Positions 10,181-23,108 of a stretch of 64,000 nt of DNA are shown here, one piece after another (position 1 is the first letter of the stretch; each line of letters begins with the position of its first letter). The notes under the pieces were generated by a model. That model ran no database searches, was not told the origin of the DNA, and saw only the letters and a list, made by a program, of their open reading frames with translations. Source of the DNA: Triglochin maritima (lineage: Eukaryota; Streptophyta; Magnoliopsida; Alismatales; Juncaginaceae); NCBI GenBank assembly GCA_963682175.1, contig OY821770.1:19436501-19500500 (forward strand), given 5' to 3'. The position numbers and the translations under genes were made by a program.

Positions 10181-13100
10181 TCAATCATCAAGCCAATCTA
10201 CATGGTTCCTCAAACCCATGGACTCGAAATGCATTTCGCCCTTGGCTTGGGATAAGGGTTTTGTGAATGGATCAGCTGTGTTGCTGTTGGTGTCCACCCA
10301 TAACAGATTTATTTTGCCTTCGTCGATGAGGTCACGCGTCACGAAGTACTTACGATCCATGTACTTCACTTTGTGGTGTGATTTGGGATCCTTGATTTGG
10401 GAGATAGACGCACTATTGTCGCAAAATAGCTCTATTGGTCCATCGCTCGAGGGAACTACTCCAAGCTCTTCAAGGAACTTCTTAATCCACACTCCTTCCT
10501 TGCTCGCTTCAGCGACAGCCATTACTTCGGAAGTAGTGGTTGAGTCGGCCGTAGTGCTTTGCTTTCAACTACGCCAACTCACAGCTCCACCATTCAGAAG
10601 GAAGACGTATCCTGATTGCGACTTTCTATAGTCTGGATCACTCATGAAACTCGCATCCGAGTAACCCTCAGAAATCAATTCCCTTTGTCCTCCATAAACA
10701 AGAATCTTATCCTTAGTCTGGTTAAGGTACTTCAGGATATTCTTGACCGTAGTCCAATGCTCAGGACCTGCGTTGGATTGGTGACGACTTGTCACGCTTA
10801 GAGCATACGAGACATCGGGTCTTGTGCAAGTCATCGCGTACATGATCGACCCAATTGCCGAAGCATATGGGACATCGTTCATGTACTCTAAGTCCTTACG
10901 TGATTGCGCACGTTGAGACTTCTTGAGCTGCACACCCATACTCATTGGCACACTGCCTTTTTTGGAGTTGTTCATCTTGAACCTTTCCAAGACCTTGTCA
11001 ATGTATGCACGTTGACTGAGGCCAATGAGTCTACGGGATCTATCTCGATATATCTTGATTCCCAAGATGTATTGAGCCTCACCCATGTCTTTCATTGAAA
11101 ATGCAGATTTCAATGAACTTCTCGTTTGATCAAGCAAAGGAATATGATTACCCATGAGCAATATGTCATCGACATATAAGATTAGGAATACTACATGGCT
11201 CCCACTAACCTTCTTGTATATACAAGGTTCTTCCTTACTTTGAATGAAGTGAAGCTTCTTCACTTCCTCGTCAAAGCGTTTGTTCTAACTCTTTGATGCT
11301 TGCTTCAATCCATAAATGGATCTTTGAAGCTTGTATACCTTCTCGCTATTCTTTGGATCTTCAAAACCTTGAGGTTGTACCATGTACACATCCTCCTCCA
11401 AGTTCCCATTAAGGAATGCCGTTTTGACATCCATTTGCCATATTTCATAATCATGAAATGCGGCAATAGCGAGCATGATCCGAATAGACTTGAACATGGC
11501 AACCGGTGAAAAAGTTTCATCATAGTCAATTCCTTGAACTTGAGTGAAACCCTTCGCTACAAGCCTCCTTTGTAGGTTGTCAAGTTCCCATCCATGTCCA
11601 TCTTCCTCTTGAAAACTCATTTATTTGAATGACCTTTTTCCCTTGAGGAATGTCAACCAAGTTCCACACTTGATTATCATACATGGATTCTATTTCGGAT
11701 TCCATGACCTTAAGCCATAGTTTGGAGTCTTCCCTTTCCATTGCTTCTTGGAAGGTCAAGGGATCATTGGTATCTAGTACCATGATCTCATGAAGTCCCA
11801 AATACATATCGGGTTTCTTCTTTTCCCTTGTTGACCTTCTTAGTTCTTTTGGTTCTTCTCGTGTCTCTCGAACTTCTTCCACAATTTCTTGAGGAATCGA
11901 TTCATGCTCAACTCTTGAACGTACACTTGGTGGGGACGATTGAGATTCTCTCACAATTTCTTGTGATGGTCTCTCGCTCACGCTCCCACTAACCAAAGGA
12001 ATCTCGGTTGGGCCTTCATGATCTTGAATGTCATCATTCATGTCATGATCTTGTAGAGTATCTTAAGTTTCCTCAAGCACAACCCTACTACCACTACTTT
12101 TTACTCTTTCTAGAAATTCCTTTTCCAGAAATGTGGCATCCCTCTCTACAATCACTCGATTGGAGGTGATATGCCAAAAGTAGTATCCTCTTGTCTCACG
12201 AGGATAACCAATAAAGAAGCACTTATCCGCTTTTGGTTGAAGTTTGGTCGACATCAATTTCTTGACGTAAGCCTCACAACCCCAAATCTTGAGAAAATTG
12301 AGCTTAGGTGTTTTACCACTCCATAGTTCATAAGGAGTTTTCTCCACGGATTTGGATGAAACATTATTTAGTGTGTAAGCCGCAGTTTGTAGTGCATAAC
12401 TCCAAAAGTAAAGAGGTAGTTCCGCATGACTCATCATTAACCGAACCATGTCGAGCAATGTCCTATTCCTCCTTTCGGATACCCCATTCCACTGAGGTGT
12501 ACCGGGAGGGGTGAGTTGAGGTACAATACCAAACTCCTTTAGGTATGAGTCAAATTCGGCACTTAAGTACTCACCTCTACGATCCGTTCGTAGAGACTTG
12601 ATTTTCTTGTCGAGTTGGTTCTCTACTTCATTCTTGAATTCTTTGAACTTGTCAAAGGATTCACTTTTGTTTCTCATTAGATAAACATAGCCATAACGGC
12701 TATAATCATTCGTGAACGTAATGAAGTACCTGAAACCATCTCGTGCACTAGTACTCATTGGACCACATACATCGGAATGTATTAAATTCAACAAGCCATT
12801 CGCCCTTGGACATTCCTTCTTGAAAGGCTTTTTGGTCATTTTTCCCATTAGACATGGTTGGCACGTCTCCAATGATTTAAAATCAAGTAGACCAAGAAGG
12901 TTAGCTTCTTGCAATTTCTTGATGCGCTTTTCATTTATGTGACCAAGACGATAGTGCCACAAGAGAGTATCATTCTCGTGAGTGGTCTTAAGTCTTTTGT
13001 TATTGATATTAAAGATTTGCTTATTATTCAATTCAAGCAAATAGAGACCATTCCTTATGAACGCATTTGCATAGAAAACACCATTCTTCGATTTAGACAG

Positions 13101-14291
13101 ACAAGAATTTGAAATATTTATATTAAAATTATCCATATCCATACATGATACAGAAATAATATTCTTGCTAATCGAAGGTACATATTAAACATTCTTTAGA
13201 CATAAATTTAAACCACTACATAATTGAAGCACCACAGAATCTTGTGCAACCGCAGACACGTTCGCACCATTTCCGACCTTCAATTCTACCTCGTTCCTTA
13301 TGAGTTCCTTCCTATCCATGAGTAGCTGCACATTAGAAACTATGTGAGCACAAGATCCAGTATCTATTACCCAATCCTGGACAGAGGTGGCTAAATTTAT
13401 TTCAATAACAAATATACCTTTGGCCTTTTTGGGGCGCCGTCGTTCAATCACTCCGTTGTCAAGGTCTTCCTTGTACTTGGGGCAATTTGGCCGAATGTGT
13501 CCTTTTTCACCGCAGTGAAAGCACTCCGTATTGGGAGTTGGAGATTTCTTAGACTTCCCCCTCGAGGCACTCTTTTGAGCACCTCCTACTCCCTTGCTCT
13601 TGATTGAACCACTTTTGGTAGATTTGCCCTTTCCTTTACCAATCTTGTGGCTCCTCCCATGGATGGCAAAGACTTGCTTGTCCCTACCCTTACCCATGTC
13701 AACTTCAGCAGTTTTGAGAGCGTTGTGCAGCTCCTCAAGACTCACCCCTTTTTCACGCACGTGGTAGTGCATCACAAAGTCCTTAAAGGACGGGGCTAGA
13801 GAGCCAAGAATCAGATCTTCAGCAATGTCCTCAGGCATTGGCGAAGAGAGCTTTGCCAACTTCTCAAGGTACCCTTGCATCGTGAGAAAATGCATAGATA
13901 CCGATGTTCCCTCCGCCATGTGGCACCTTGTGAGTGCTATGGTGGTCTTATAACGCTCCTTTCGGGCACTATCCATGAACATCTTGGATAAAGCCTCCAT
14001 GGTCTTCTTGGGTTTTGAATCCAAGTATTTCGCTTGAAGCGAGTCACCCATGGATGCAAACATTAGACCGTGAACTTGGTTCTCTTGGTCTTCCCACTTG
14101 GCTTTTGCCTTTTTCTCTTCATCTGTTAATCTCTCATTCCATTTTGGGATTGGACCTTCCAAAATGTGAGATAGTTTCTCAAACTTTAACACAATGTTGA
14201 GCTTGAGTTGCCAACTAATGAAGTTTGAACCATCGTTTGCTAAAGAGTGTTTTTCTATCATGGATCGTACGATAGGTTGGATGTTCGACAT
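10181..14291 (-). pseudogene. Copia gag-pol polyprotein gene with stops and frameshifts (A3)
   Basis: One long frame starts with ATG at 14291 (MSNIQPIV...). It encodes gag with an intact zinc knuckle (CFHCGEKGHIRPNC, near 13500), protease (WVIDTGSCAH), GAG-pre-integrase (HYRLGHINEKR), integrase core (SDVCGP, TDRRGEY, NGVSERRNR: catalytic D, D, E kept, with Arg in place of the usual Gly after TDR), reverse transcriptase (WQMDVKTAFLNG, LYVDDILLMG) and RNase H (CDNSASISQIKDP, DRKYFVTRDLI). In-frame stops lie at 13185-13187, 12063-12065, 11285-11287 and 10565-10567. Two frameshifts lie near 11625 and 11575. At the places compared with A1, the stops look like single-base changes. Protein similarity is continuous across all breaks, so the gene is old but well preserved. 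No product of full length is expected. Confidence 0.9.
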
Positions 14292-15771
14292 TTTTCTACA
14301 AAATAAATCATATGGGTTTTAATGTCAATTTTATGTTTTCAACACATACACATATATCGAATATAAATGTAAATATTGTAAATAAAAATTTTGCCCATAA
14401 ATACAGTAATCCAAGATCCTATCAATTGTAATATAGACTAGCTAAGGGCTATCGAATATATCACAATGTCAAGGTAAGAAAAACTCTTTCTATTCACAAC
14501 CTTTTTGAATTTTAGCAATATTAGCATCTTCAAACTCTTGTGATTCTTGTCGTTTTAATTATGAGGGAATGTGACCTAACCTCGTAAGAAAAGCTCTTTC
14601 CCAAAACCGAGCGAGGGCTCTAGGTAATGTTAAGAAAACTTATTTTCATTTGATACGAGATACGTTTATCCATTGTATTCACAACTAAACATACTTGGGG
14701 TTCACTAGGGTGAAACACACCTCATACATTTAATTGTGGCACAACAACAGACAACCTTTATATCTCCCACTATTCTCAAAGATGGAGGGAGCTATCTCCC
14801 GCTAAGGGCGAGCAGAGTATCCCTCAATCAATGGCTGCTAGTGGATGAAATAAGAAGGAAATTATTCTTAATTTTTGTTGGACATTTTCATATATTTACA
14901 TGTGATTTGTAATTTTAGGTTATCATGCATATTAATATTCATACACATCCTAACATTCACCACATTCATAGCAGAAATTAAAAATAGAAATTAAACATTC
15001 ACACAATCCACATCGTGTGAGTTTATATGTTCTCTTCGATCCACGATCCTCGATCCTTGATCCTTGATCCTCGATCGATGCGCTACAGCGGCGACTTCCT
15101 CTTGCACCGGAGATGTAGATTTTACAGAAAATAAACATGCTCCTCACATTTGATAAAAACCGACTAGTGCAAGTCCTATGTAAAAACCTCTCATATGCAA
15201 ATGCAATTATCTAAAGGAAGAAAATTTCGGCTTTTACATACAAATAAGCCCCTGTATAATAATAATTACATACATTTGTAGTGTCTGATTTGGAACATAT
15301 AAACTCACAATCCTGCAAAGCAACTCAAGCATCCATGCACGCAATTGCTATAAACTACAGAATCTAATTTATCAACCATCTAGAATCCTAAACAATTCTT
15401 TGAAAAATATTTTGAAATCCATTAAAAACATTTTTCATTCATCCATAGTTCAAAAATTAATTTTGAACCGCTGTCCATCCAATTTCCAATGGAAAGATGA
15501 ACTGCAGTTTTTCGGTTTTGTTGATTCTCTTACAAAATAATCGTTTTTAAATAAAACGAAATTATTGTAAGTTAGACTAATGTCTTAATCTTAATTCTAA
15601 TAATTACATGACATGTTTTAAAACTCTTAAAACATTCAGACGAATTATTACAGAGAATTATATCAACAAAACATCCATACACCGAAAAACCGGTAAACCG
15701 AATTGTTTAAATCCTAGATGGCAAACTAAATTCGTTTACAGCCTTAAATCATAAGAAAATTGAACCCTAAT
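14292..15771 (-). other. Untranslated leader of A3
   Basis: About 1.5 kb between primer-binding site and gag ATG, without a long frame. The part next to the LTR matches A1's leader. Around 15040-15080 there is a short run of imperfect GATCCTTGA/GATCCTCGA repeats. Long leaders of this size are usual for large copia elements. Confidence 0.7.
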
Positions 15772-15783
15772 GCTCTGATACCA
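15772..15783 (-). other. Primer-binding site of A3
   Basis: TGGTATCAGAGC on the minus strand, one base after the LTR end. It is a perfect match to the standard site for initiator tRNA-Met. Confidence 0.9.
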
Positions 15784-16246
15784 CTGTTGGATTTCATGTT
15801 TAATTATACATATATATTTTCAAAATTTTTATGTATAATAAGGATCATCTACAATTTTCTACGATTTATTTCATGCATGTATTGGTTTGTTTCAATAACT
15901 AGTTTTAAAAACTTATTAAAACAAACATGAGTCTACGAAATTCATACCTAGAAGTTCTCTAAAACTTCTTGAAGATTTGGAGACGCTGTGGATGCTTGTT
16001 GCTGCGCAGGATGCCTCCGAGATTTCACCAAACTCTAAACGAGATTGGAGAGAGAAGAGCTAGCCTATCGATCTTCAATAGAGTTTAGAATCCAATTACT
16101 AACCCCTTTAGTTTCCTTGAGAAGATGACCTCTTGAAACTAAATCTAAACTTAAGAATTTGTAGAAATTTCGTGGAGAATTAAGGAGAGAGATTTTGCAT
16201 GAAAAACAATGAATTAATTCAACTAAGGAGGTAATGAGATAACTTG

Positions 16247-16254
16247 TATTTATA
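16247..16254 (-). promoter_or_regulatory. Inner TATA box of the A3 5' LTR
   Basis: TATAAATA on the minus strand, in the promoter half next to the primer-binding site. It is one of two equal TATA boxes in this LTR. Confidence 0.6.
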
Positions 16255-16932
16255 AGTTCTCTCCAAATTATCTATTCATGTGCAACCTCTTGCCCATGAT
16301 TTCATGCAAAATTTCATCTAACCATCCATTGTTTGATGACAAATAATCTTAGCCACGAATTAAATTAATTATGGACCAATTCCATGCATGATTTAATTAA
16401 TTCTTAAATTAATCCTGCAGAAAACCGTCTGGACTGGTCGACCGTTTGGATGAAGCGGTCGACCGTTCGTAACAGGAACTGTTTCATCTCAATGTTCGGT
16501 CGACCAACCGATTACACTCGGTCGACCGTTCGAACAGATGAAAATTCCCTGTTATCGGTCGAGACACATCCGGTCGACCGTGCCACATCCGGTTGACCGA
16601 TCAACAGTAAACGGTTGACCGTTTGTGCACAGTTTTGCAGTTTGTCAAATTTCGGTTAAACCCCTACAAAATTCGACATTTCGGGATTAGTAGTAAATTC
16701 ATGGCTCAAATTTCGGTTAAACCCCTACAAAATTTGACATTTCATGACGTTTGACCAATCTCCAATAGGGTTTAGAATCCAATTACTAACCCCTCTTTAG
16801 TTTCATTGAGAAAAAGATCTCTGAAAACTAAAACTAAACTTAAGAATTAAGGAAATTTCGTGGATAATTATGGAGAGAGAAGTTTGCACAAGAAGATAAT
16901 GAATTTATTAATGAGGTAACGAGATAAACTTG

Positions 16933-16940
16933 TATTTATA
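16933..16940 (-). promoter_or_regulatory. Outer TATA box of the A3 5' LTR
   Basis: The second TATAAATA on the minus strand, 686 bp from the inner one, produced by the internal duplication. Transcripts from here would contain the inner box array. Confidence 0.6.
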
Positions 16941-18500
16941 AGTTCTCTCCAAATTACCTATTCATGTGCAACCTCTTGCCCATGATTTCATGCAAACTCC
17001 CATCTAACCATCCATAATTTGCTCACAAATAATGTCAGCCACGAATTAAATCAATTACGGATCAATTCCATGCATGATCTAATTAATTCTTAAATTAATT
17101 CTACAGAAAACCGTCTGGACCGGTCGACCGTTTGGAGGTTCGGTTGACCGTTCGAACCAAGTTTCGGTCGACCGTTCGCAACAATAAAATATTTCATCGC
17201 AATGTTCGGTCGACCGACCGATAGATTCGGCCGACAGTTTCACACAGATGAAAAATCCATGTTATCGGTCGAGACGTGTCCAGTCGACCGTGCACCGATC
17301 GGTTGACCGTTTACTGTTGTTCGGTCGACCGTTGAGCACTGTTCTGCTGATTTGTCAAATTTTGGTTTTACCCCTACAAAATTTGACATTTCGGGATTAG
17401 TAGTAAATTCACAACTTATGTAACATATTATCCTATGTAACGATAAATCATTACACCCCATAATACTTACATCACATATGAATTTCATTTAGATTCTAAT
17501 TATGTTATTAATCACAACATAATTTTGATTTTGCTTGTTCACCCCATGTGTCATATTTTCTACATGAAACCCGACACATCTTATGAACTCAAAATCCTAA
17601 TTTCTTGTTTCCTAGTTTTGTGGTGTGACCTATGAGAGGATCTAAACTAAGTTGGCAGTGATATTAAGACCTTAATCTCACAAGCTATAAGCGGTATCTA
17701 GCTAGACATTATAACTCCCAATTAGTTAGATGTCTTAATTCCACTCGAACCAAAACCCGATCCATTTAGTGATGGAGTGCACCACTTGTGTCCGTCCCTT
17801 GCCTCATGATATTAAGAATACACACAAAGTAGTATTGTGTCATCTTTGTATTAGTATTCATTTCTTGATCTATTTAAGCTAGTTACAAATATGTGACTTA
17901 ACTCAAATCACATTGTGCACATTATAAATTTGCTTTATCAAGGGGCCCACTAATATCATCACTCAATTAAAAGGGGCAATGATAATCTTTTGACTAACTA
18001 TTTTCTCCAACGAAAGTCATACTTAACCAACTAATGCCTTTACACTACATTTATCGATAGCTTAAGACACTAGTCTAATCAAGCATTTCTTAAGTGATCG
18101 GATATAAGTCTCATATCAAAGGACCAAGGACACAGTAAAATATTAATGACACAGAAACACATTTCTATAATATTTTACTTATTAGGTCTATTCAGTATAC
18201 AAAAGTAAAATTTTCTCTTTTGTGTACCCGTGTTGTCACTCACTTGTAGAGCTACAATGATCTATGACCAACACGACAATCTTAACTCGGTAATTAATGT
18301 CCCATGTTAATTACCATGATTGCGAATATCTTTTGTTTTATGTAAACCAATATATTTTAAAGTTCTACGGTTAAGGACCAAGAGTCTCTTCCTTAACACT
18401 TCTAAAAGACGAATAACACAAACAAGGAACAAAATGATTTCTCATCCAATTCATAATAATTGACATTTGAAAGTAAAACTTTTAGAACACATTCCCTTCA

Positions 18501-18888
18501 CACTTTTCCTCACTTGAAGATCTTATCCTCTATCTCTGTAATTTCAAGATCAATATCTCATGTCTATATCCAAATCCCTACAAAATCGCTCTCCACAAGA
18601 CTTCCTTCGAGCAGATGAATTTGGTCGAAAAATGTTAAAGAAGAATAAGAACCTAGAAGTGATGACTTTGATTAGTCCGAAATTAATGATAAAGAAATGC
18701 ACACCAATCACCAACAAAACAATAACCGCCCCCTCAAGTGGAGGAAGACGACTCTAATTATAGTGAAATCCGAATAGGTTATCCATTCCACTCTTAACAC
18801 AGACCGAGATTTTATGCCATAGTCTTATTTAGTTTTGATGAATATTGTTATCCCAACCTTAATCGATGTCTAATTGACACATACTTCA

Positions 18889-18892
<4 letters not shown>
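18501..18892. other. Flank of A3, no gene recognised
   Basis: Mixed sequence right of A3's 5' LTR. The open frame at 18560-18757 (65 codons) has no recognisable similarity and is treated as chance. Confidence 0.4.
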
Positions 18893-18957
<65 letters not shown>

Positions 18958-19042
18958 ATATATATGTATATGTATATGTATATATATATGTATATGTATA
19001 TATATATATGTATATGTATATATATGTATATGTATATATATG

Positions 19043-19073
<31 letters not shown>
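18893..19073. repeat. Compound microsatellite (TC)n-(TA)n-(TATG)n
   Basis: A run of about 16 TC pairs is followed by TA repeats and by TATATG/TGTATA variants to 19073. It is a simple-sequence locus with likely length variation. The apparent Ile/Tyr-rich frames on both strands are by-products. Confidence 0.95.
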
Positions 19074-19075
19074 CA

Positions 19076-20000
19076 AATAGGGAATTAAATTAGTCAAACA
19101 TGCTTCATACATTGCATATATACTTTAAAGTGCAAATCGCCTTATAGGTTGACCAAGTTAAGGAAGAGAATGGGCAGCCGGACAAATACTCAAGACATGT
19201 AATTTATATTTATTGAGTCCATAGGATATCATGTACACTTGAGCATTTGGATATAAATCATATCCCAATTTCGACGATTGATTTCTAATCGAACGACCAA
19301 ACTTCACCCTTAGTAAAACTTCAAGTCCTAACTATTTTTCGTCCGTTGGAAATCTGAAATTTGTCCGGACAATCAAATGTTCTCTTGATTTGGATTTCGT
19401 TTGAACGACATTTCAAGCAACCACCTCTTTATCCTGCAACCAATGTTCTCAAATATGTATAAAATACCTTTAAGCGTGAAAAATCACTTTGATCAAATCC
19501 GAACGATTGATTGTTCATTGGACGACTATTTGTCCTTTAGAAGTCTCAACACAAATCTAGCTGGATATTTCAAATTGGCTACCGATCTCGTATCAGATGA
19601 CTAGTTCTATACCTTGATCGAGACTTTCAGACTAATTTTATACTTTGATTGAGACTCAATCTTTATGGAAATTTGTTAACTAGATATTCGATCTTCGGTC
19701 AGATAACCAAAGCATAATTTTGACTAAGTCAACACTTAAAATTCAGACAAGTGATCCCCGATTGGAAAACCGATTCTGGTAGTTTCTCTACTCGATATTT
19801 GAATTGTATGACCCTCGAATTCCTCACCAACTCTCACCTACCCCCAAACGGATAGTCAAGTTGGAGAGCTTATAAATATGGCCTCATACCATTGTTTTAA
19901 GTCTCTCTTGCACTCCCTACTCTCATAAATTTTAGAGAAAAACTCTAAAACTCTCAAGTCATATCATATCCAAGTCCTCAAGTATAAAACTCTTAAATCG
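19076..20000 (+). other. Possible degraded LTR or promoter region
   Basis: No coding frame is recognised. Around 19870 the sequence GCTTATAAATATGG, followed by TCTCTTGCACTC-type sequence, looks like a TATA box and transcription start of a retrotransposon LTR on the plus strand. No matching second copy, primer site or target duplication was found, so this is only a suggestion. Confidence 0.3.
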
Positions 20001-20302
20001 TAAACCATACTTAAGGGACTAAGCTTGATTAGTGGGGAGAATTGTGTTGGTTGGGAGTGAGGGGTATGTGTGGTGTAAGAGAGGTATGGTTGGGGTTGGT
20101 TGGTTGGGTTTTACTTAAGAAAGAAAACACCCCCCTCTCCATTTCTCTCTCAACTCATCCTCTATCACCCAAACTCATCTCATTCTTTTCACCTCTCCAA
20201 GGTTGCTGACCGGAGTTGCTGCAGGAGGACCTCCAATTAGCGAAAGTGACAACACAAGGAGGAGACGCGCAACAAAGAGGTGGAGGTGGAGGTGAAACAT
20301 GG
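20001..20302 (+). repeat. Possible 5' fragment of an X-family LTR
   Basis: GGTTGG/GTATGG-rich sequence followed by a CT-rich stretch and GGAGTT-type sequence resembles the first 300 bp of X LTRs (compare 56931-57230 and the reverse complement of 46780-47037). Similarity is weak and by eye. It ends where a Z-like LTR fragment begins. Confidence 0.3.
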
Positions 20303-20525
20303 TGTAATTAGCCCTAGAATTTGTCTAAAGGAGGGTGAATAGACTATTTACGATTTTTAAAAATTAAGCAATAAAAACATGAATAATATAATTAAATAGG
20401 GAAAGAGGGATGCAAACCCACAACATTGATGTACAGATGTTTGAATTCAACTACCGGATCCTAATCTTCTCTTACTAATTGTTTTTGCTCGAGAAACTTT
20501 GCTTACTTCACAGTGCCAATCACTT
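20303..20525 (-). repeat. Fragment of a Z-like (SIRE-type) LTR end
   Basis: Over about 200 bp it follows the first part of 28997-29220, for example GAATAGACTA, TTTTTAAAAATTAAGCAATA and GAGGGATGCAAACC at matching spacing. It is therefore the U5 end of a minus-strand Z-type LTR. The similarity fades after 20525 and no internal region is attached. Confidence 0.65.
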
Positions 20526-23103
20526 CCTTACGGACGTCCCTTAAAACATCATCTAACCGTACACATTCTCAGGGCAACCTCCACCCTCCACGTACCCAAC
20601 ACTAACAGTTCCGGTACGCACCTCTTCTCATTGCAACAAAACTCACCCCTTCAAAAACTGTCGACGCGTCCCTCCCTGTCGCCAACACATCCCTTCCGAC
20701 CACCGACGCACCAGTACATATTTTATATCTTTGCTTTATTTCCTTTTATCTACCCCTCTAAGTTCCATAACTAATTGCCCTCTTGGCCTGTTCACTTTAC
20801 TTGTGTCGTCAGTTCGCGATTGACATGGTTGTGTTATTTTCTTCTTCGGATTGGATGGAGATAATGTTGGGGGTCTCAAACAAGTATGCTTCCTCCTTCT
20901 ATTTATTATTTTCATTTTATGATTCAACCTTTTTGTTGTCTTTTCCACGATTTTTTCCTGTTCTGTTGTGTTTTCGTTGCATCATTTCTGTCATGTTGTT
21001 TAAAAGATTTTTCTTTGTATTGGTTTTTATTTCTTTGCGTGCTTGGTGTTTCTTTCCACCACAGGCCAAGTGCTCGATGAATTGCTCGACAGACTTGTGT
21101 CTGTTTTTCAATATTACATAACTTTCCGAGAAGAGTCGATGCACCACATTGGTCTTCGGGCTATGCTTTGAAACTTTCTCCAACACCTTGGATACTTATT
21201 CTTTATCAACATCTACTTTTTGTTCAATAATTTATCAATTTTCAATTTTCAGGGGAAATTTTAAATTGCATGTTTATCTTCTGCTCAATGACAAAGACGC
21301 ACATTTGGGATCGTATTCTTCAAAGATTTAAGTACAAATTTCCTTTGACCTTCTACTTCGATGCATGCTATCAGTAACTAAAATGTATTCATTTTGATCA
21401 AAATGCTTATCCTCTAACTCAAAATTACAGCAAATGTGTGGCATGCATTCATCCGCTTCGCCTTCTCCTGTGAGTTGATTGTGTTGTTTGAATTAACGTA
21501 TGATACTACCAGTCTATTATCTACGCTTGATTTTTACAAGTTTTCAACTTTATGAAGTTGCCCTCTTGCAACCAAACTAGCACACACAATATTATTTCAT
21601 TTCACATTCATAAACTTCGGAGCCATTTTGAACATGGAAGAGAGGTCTCCTTTCATTATTCTTTTGTTACTTTGAAACATAATTCACTCAAAGAAACCAA
21701 TTGCTTTCGAAAAGTGCAACCTCACACTAATGTTGCAGTAGTGATGTGCTGCTCAAGAGAGATTATAGAGAAAATTTTGTCCAATTACTAGGTGGTTATG
21801 TTTATTTTATTGTTGAATTTGTTTTTCTTTAAATGAACTTAATATTTGTTGTTGAATTTGTTATCTTATGACCTTATCACTTAAGTAGTATTTTCTTTAA
21901 TAGTGTCCAACTTTATTTGATTTGCTTTATTTACATATGGCCGCATACATTCTGCTAATGGTTTAGTTGAAGGGATGAAACACAAGCCACATACTCTTCA
22001 AAGAAATTTTCAGATGATTAACTTATTGTACTGTTCAATCATGAGACATAGACGCTCATGTATGTTTTTTTACCATTGTTCCTATATTTAGATTTAGTAA
22101 CTTCTACGACACTCTATATAAGTTATTTCTGGCTTATTTTATCAAGTCATGGTATTTTTCCTTAATTCCTTTGTTGATTTCTTGCTTGTTGATGGTAGTG
22201 ACACACTTGGGGGTTATATTTTATTTTATTTAGGTTAGTATTCTCATTACCATTGTCTAATTAGTTTTTCGGTATATACCCATGTTTCGTACACAGATTG
22301 AAAAAGGGTAATTGATGCTTTACATGGTCAAATGAAGATTGATCATTATTGTTGTGCCAGGAAAGACCTCAAAAATACAAAAACCAAACAACCTTCTTGA
22401 ATCCTGATCTTAATTTTTTCTACAGCTTTACATGTTTCTAATAGCATCACCACCACTTTTTACGGATGCACACAACCATCCTTTATTTGCACCAAAAAAA
22501 GGATGGCACACAACCATCCATCATTGATTTTGCTTTGGGATATCCATCTTACCTTCCGTACTACCACTAACTATTTGCGTAAGATATATACTTGTGTTAT
22601 GACATACATGTGTTGCATTATAAACATCTGTTACAATATTTACCAAGTGAGCTTCCTTAAGTAAATTTTTCCACTTGCATCAATGTTTGGACAATTTGGC
22701 ATCGGGATTAATTAATTTTTTTCCTTTAATTTTAAGCTTTAATGCTTAGCTTTTACCATTTGATTTGTAGTGCTATGATATCTGCGGGTTATGTTTATTC
22801 TAATTTTAACGACTTGATTATTTCATATTGGTTTTCCTTAAATATCAAATGTGTAACTCCAACCAAATTTAGAAAACACCATCCAAAGCCTACGATGTAA
22901 TACAAAACTTACATAGCTTCGTACATAAGCATTGAGCATGTTTCATAATATCATTCGTTTTTCATCAACAAATGCATACTTGACTCTAGTTCTTGCATCT
23001 CTTATAATCTCATCATTTGTTCGGTTTTTTAAAAAATAATATAAGTTCACAATCTCATAATATATCCATGTTAATTGGTAATTTTAAGCATAAAGCTAAC
23101 ATT
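20526..23103. other. Unassigned region, no gene recognised
   Basis: AT-rich sequence with many short frames (for example 20783-21121 and 21552-21791) that show no motif I recognise and no plausible gene structure. It may be decayed transposon or captured sequence linked to the Helitron end at 26999. No boxes, LTR ends or RNA genes were seen. Confidence 0.4.
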
Positions 23104-23108
23104 GAAAG

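Larger units (their letters stand above)
8680..18500 (-). mobile_element. Near-complete copia retrotransposon, family A copy 3 (A3)
   Basis: Minus-strand element in the order 5' LTR (15785-18500), primer-binding site, ~1.5-kb leader, gag-pol (14291 down to 10181), polypurine tract, 3' LTR (8680-10096). It has all copia parts in the order gag, protease, integrase, reverse transcriptase, RNase H. The 3' LTR has lost its R/U5 end, so the outer boundary and target duplication on that side are gone. The long LTR, the gag layout (LEELHNALKTAE before a single zinc knuckle) and a single long gag-pol frame fit the Angela group of copia; this lineage call is an inference. Confidence 0.9.
15785..18500 (-). 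repeat. 5' LTR of A3, chimeric with internal duplication
   Basis: Measures 2,716 bp against 2,090 for the complete solo LTR. The promoter-to-U5 half is present in part twice: once at 15785-16735 (like the 6046 solo LTR subtype) and again from about 16740 to 17390 (like the A1 subtype). Each half has its own box array and TATA box. The U3 end at 18500 reads TGAAGGG on the minus strand. Recombination or template switching between two LTR subtypes is the simplest reading. Confidence 0.8.

Noticed and set aside
15772..15783. TGGTATCAGAGC sequences as parts of tRNA genes
   Set aside because: Only the 12-base complement of the tRNA 3' end is present, always next to an LTR edge; no cloverleaf sequence surrounds it.
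18874..19112. Ile/Tyr-rich and Leu/Ser-rich frames on both strands
   Set aside because: They are translations of the TC/TA microsatellite.
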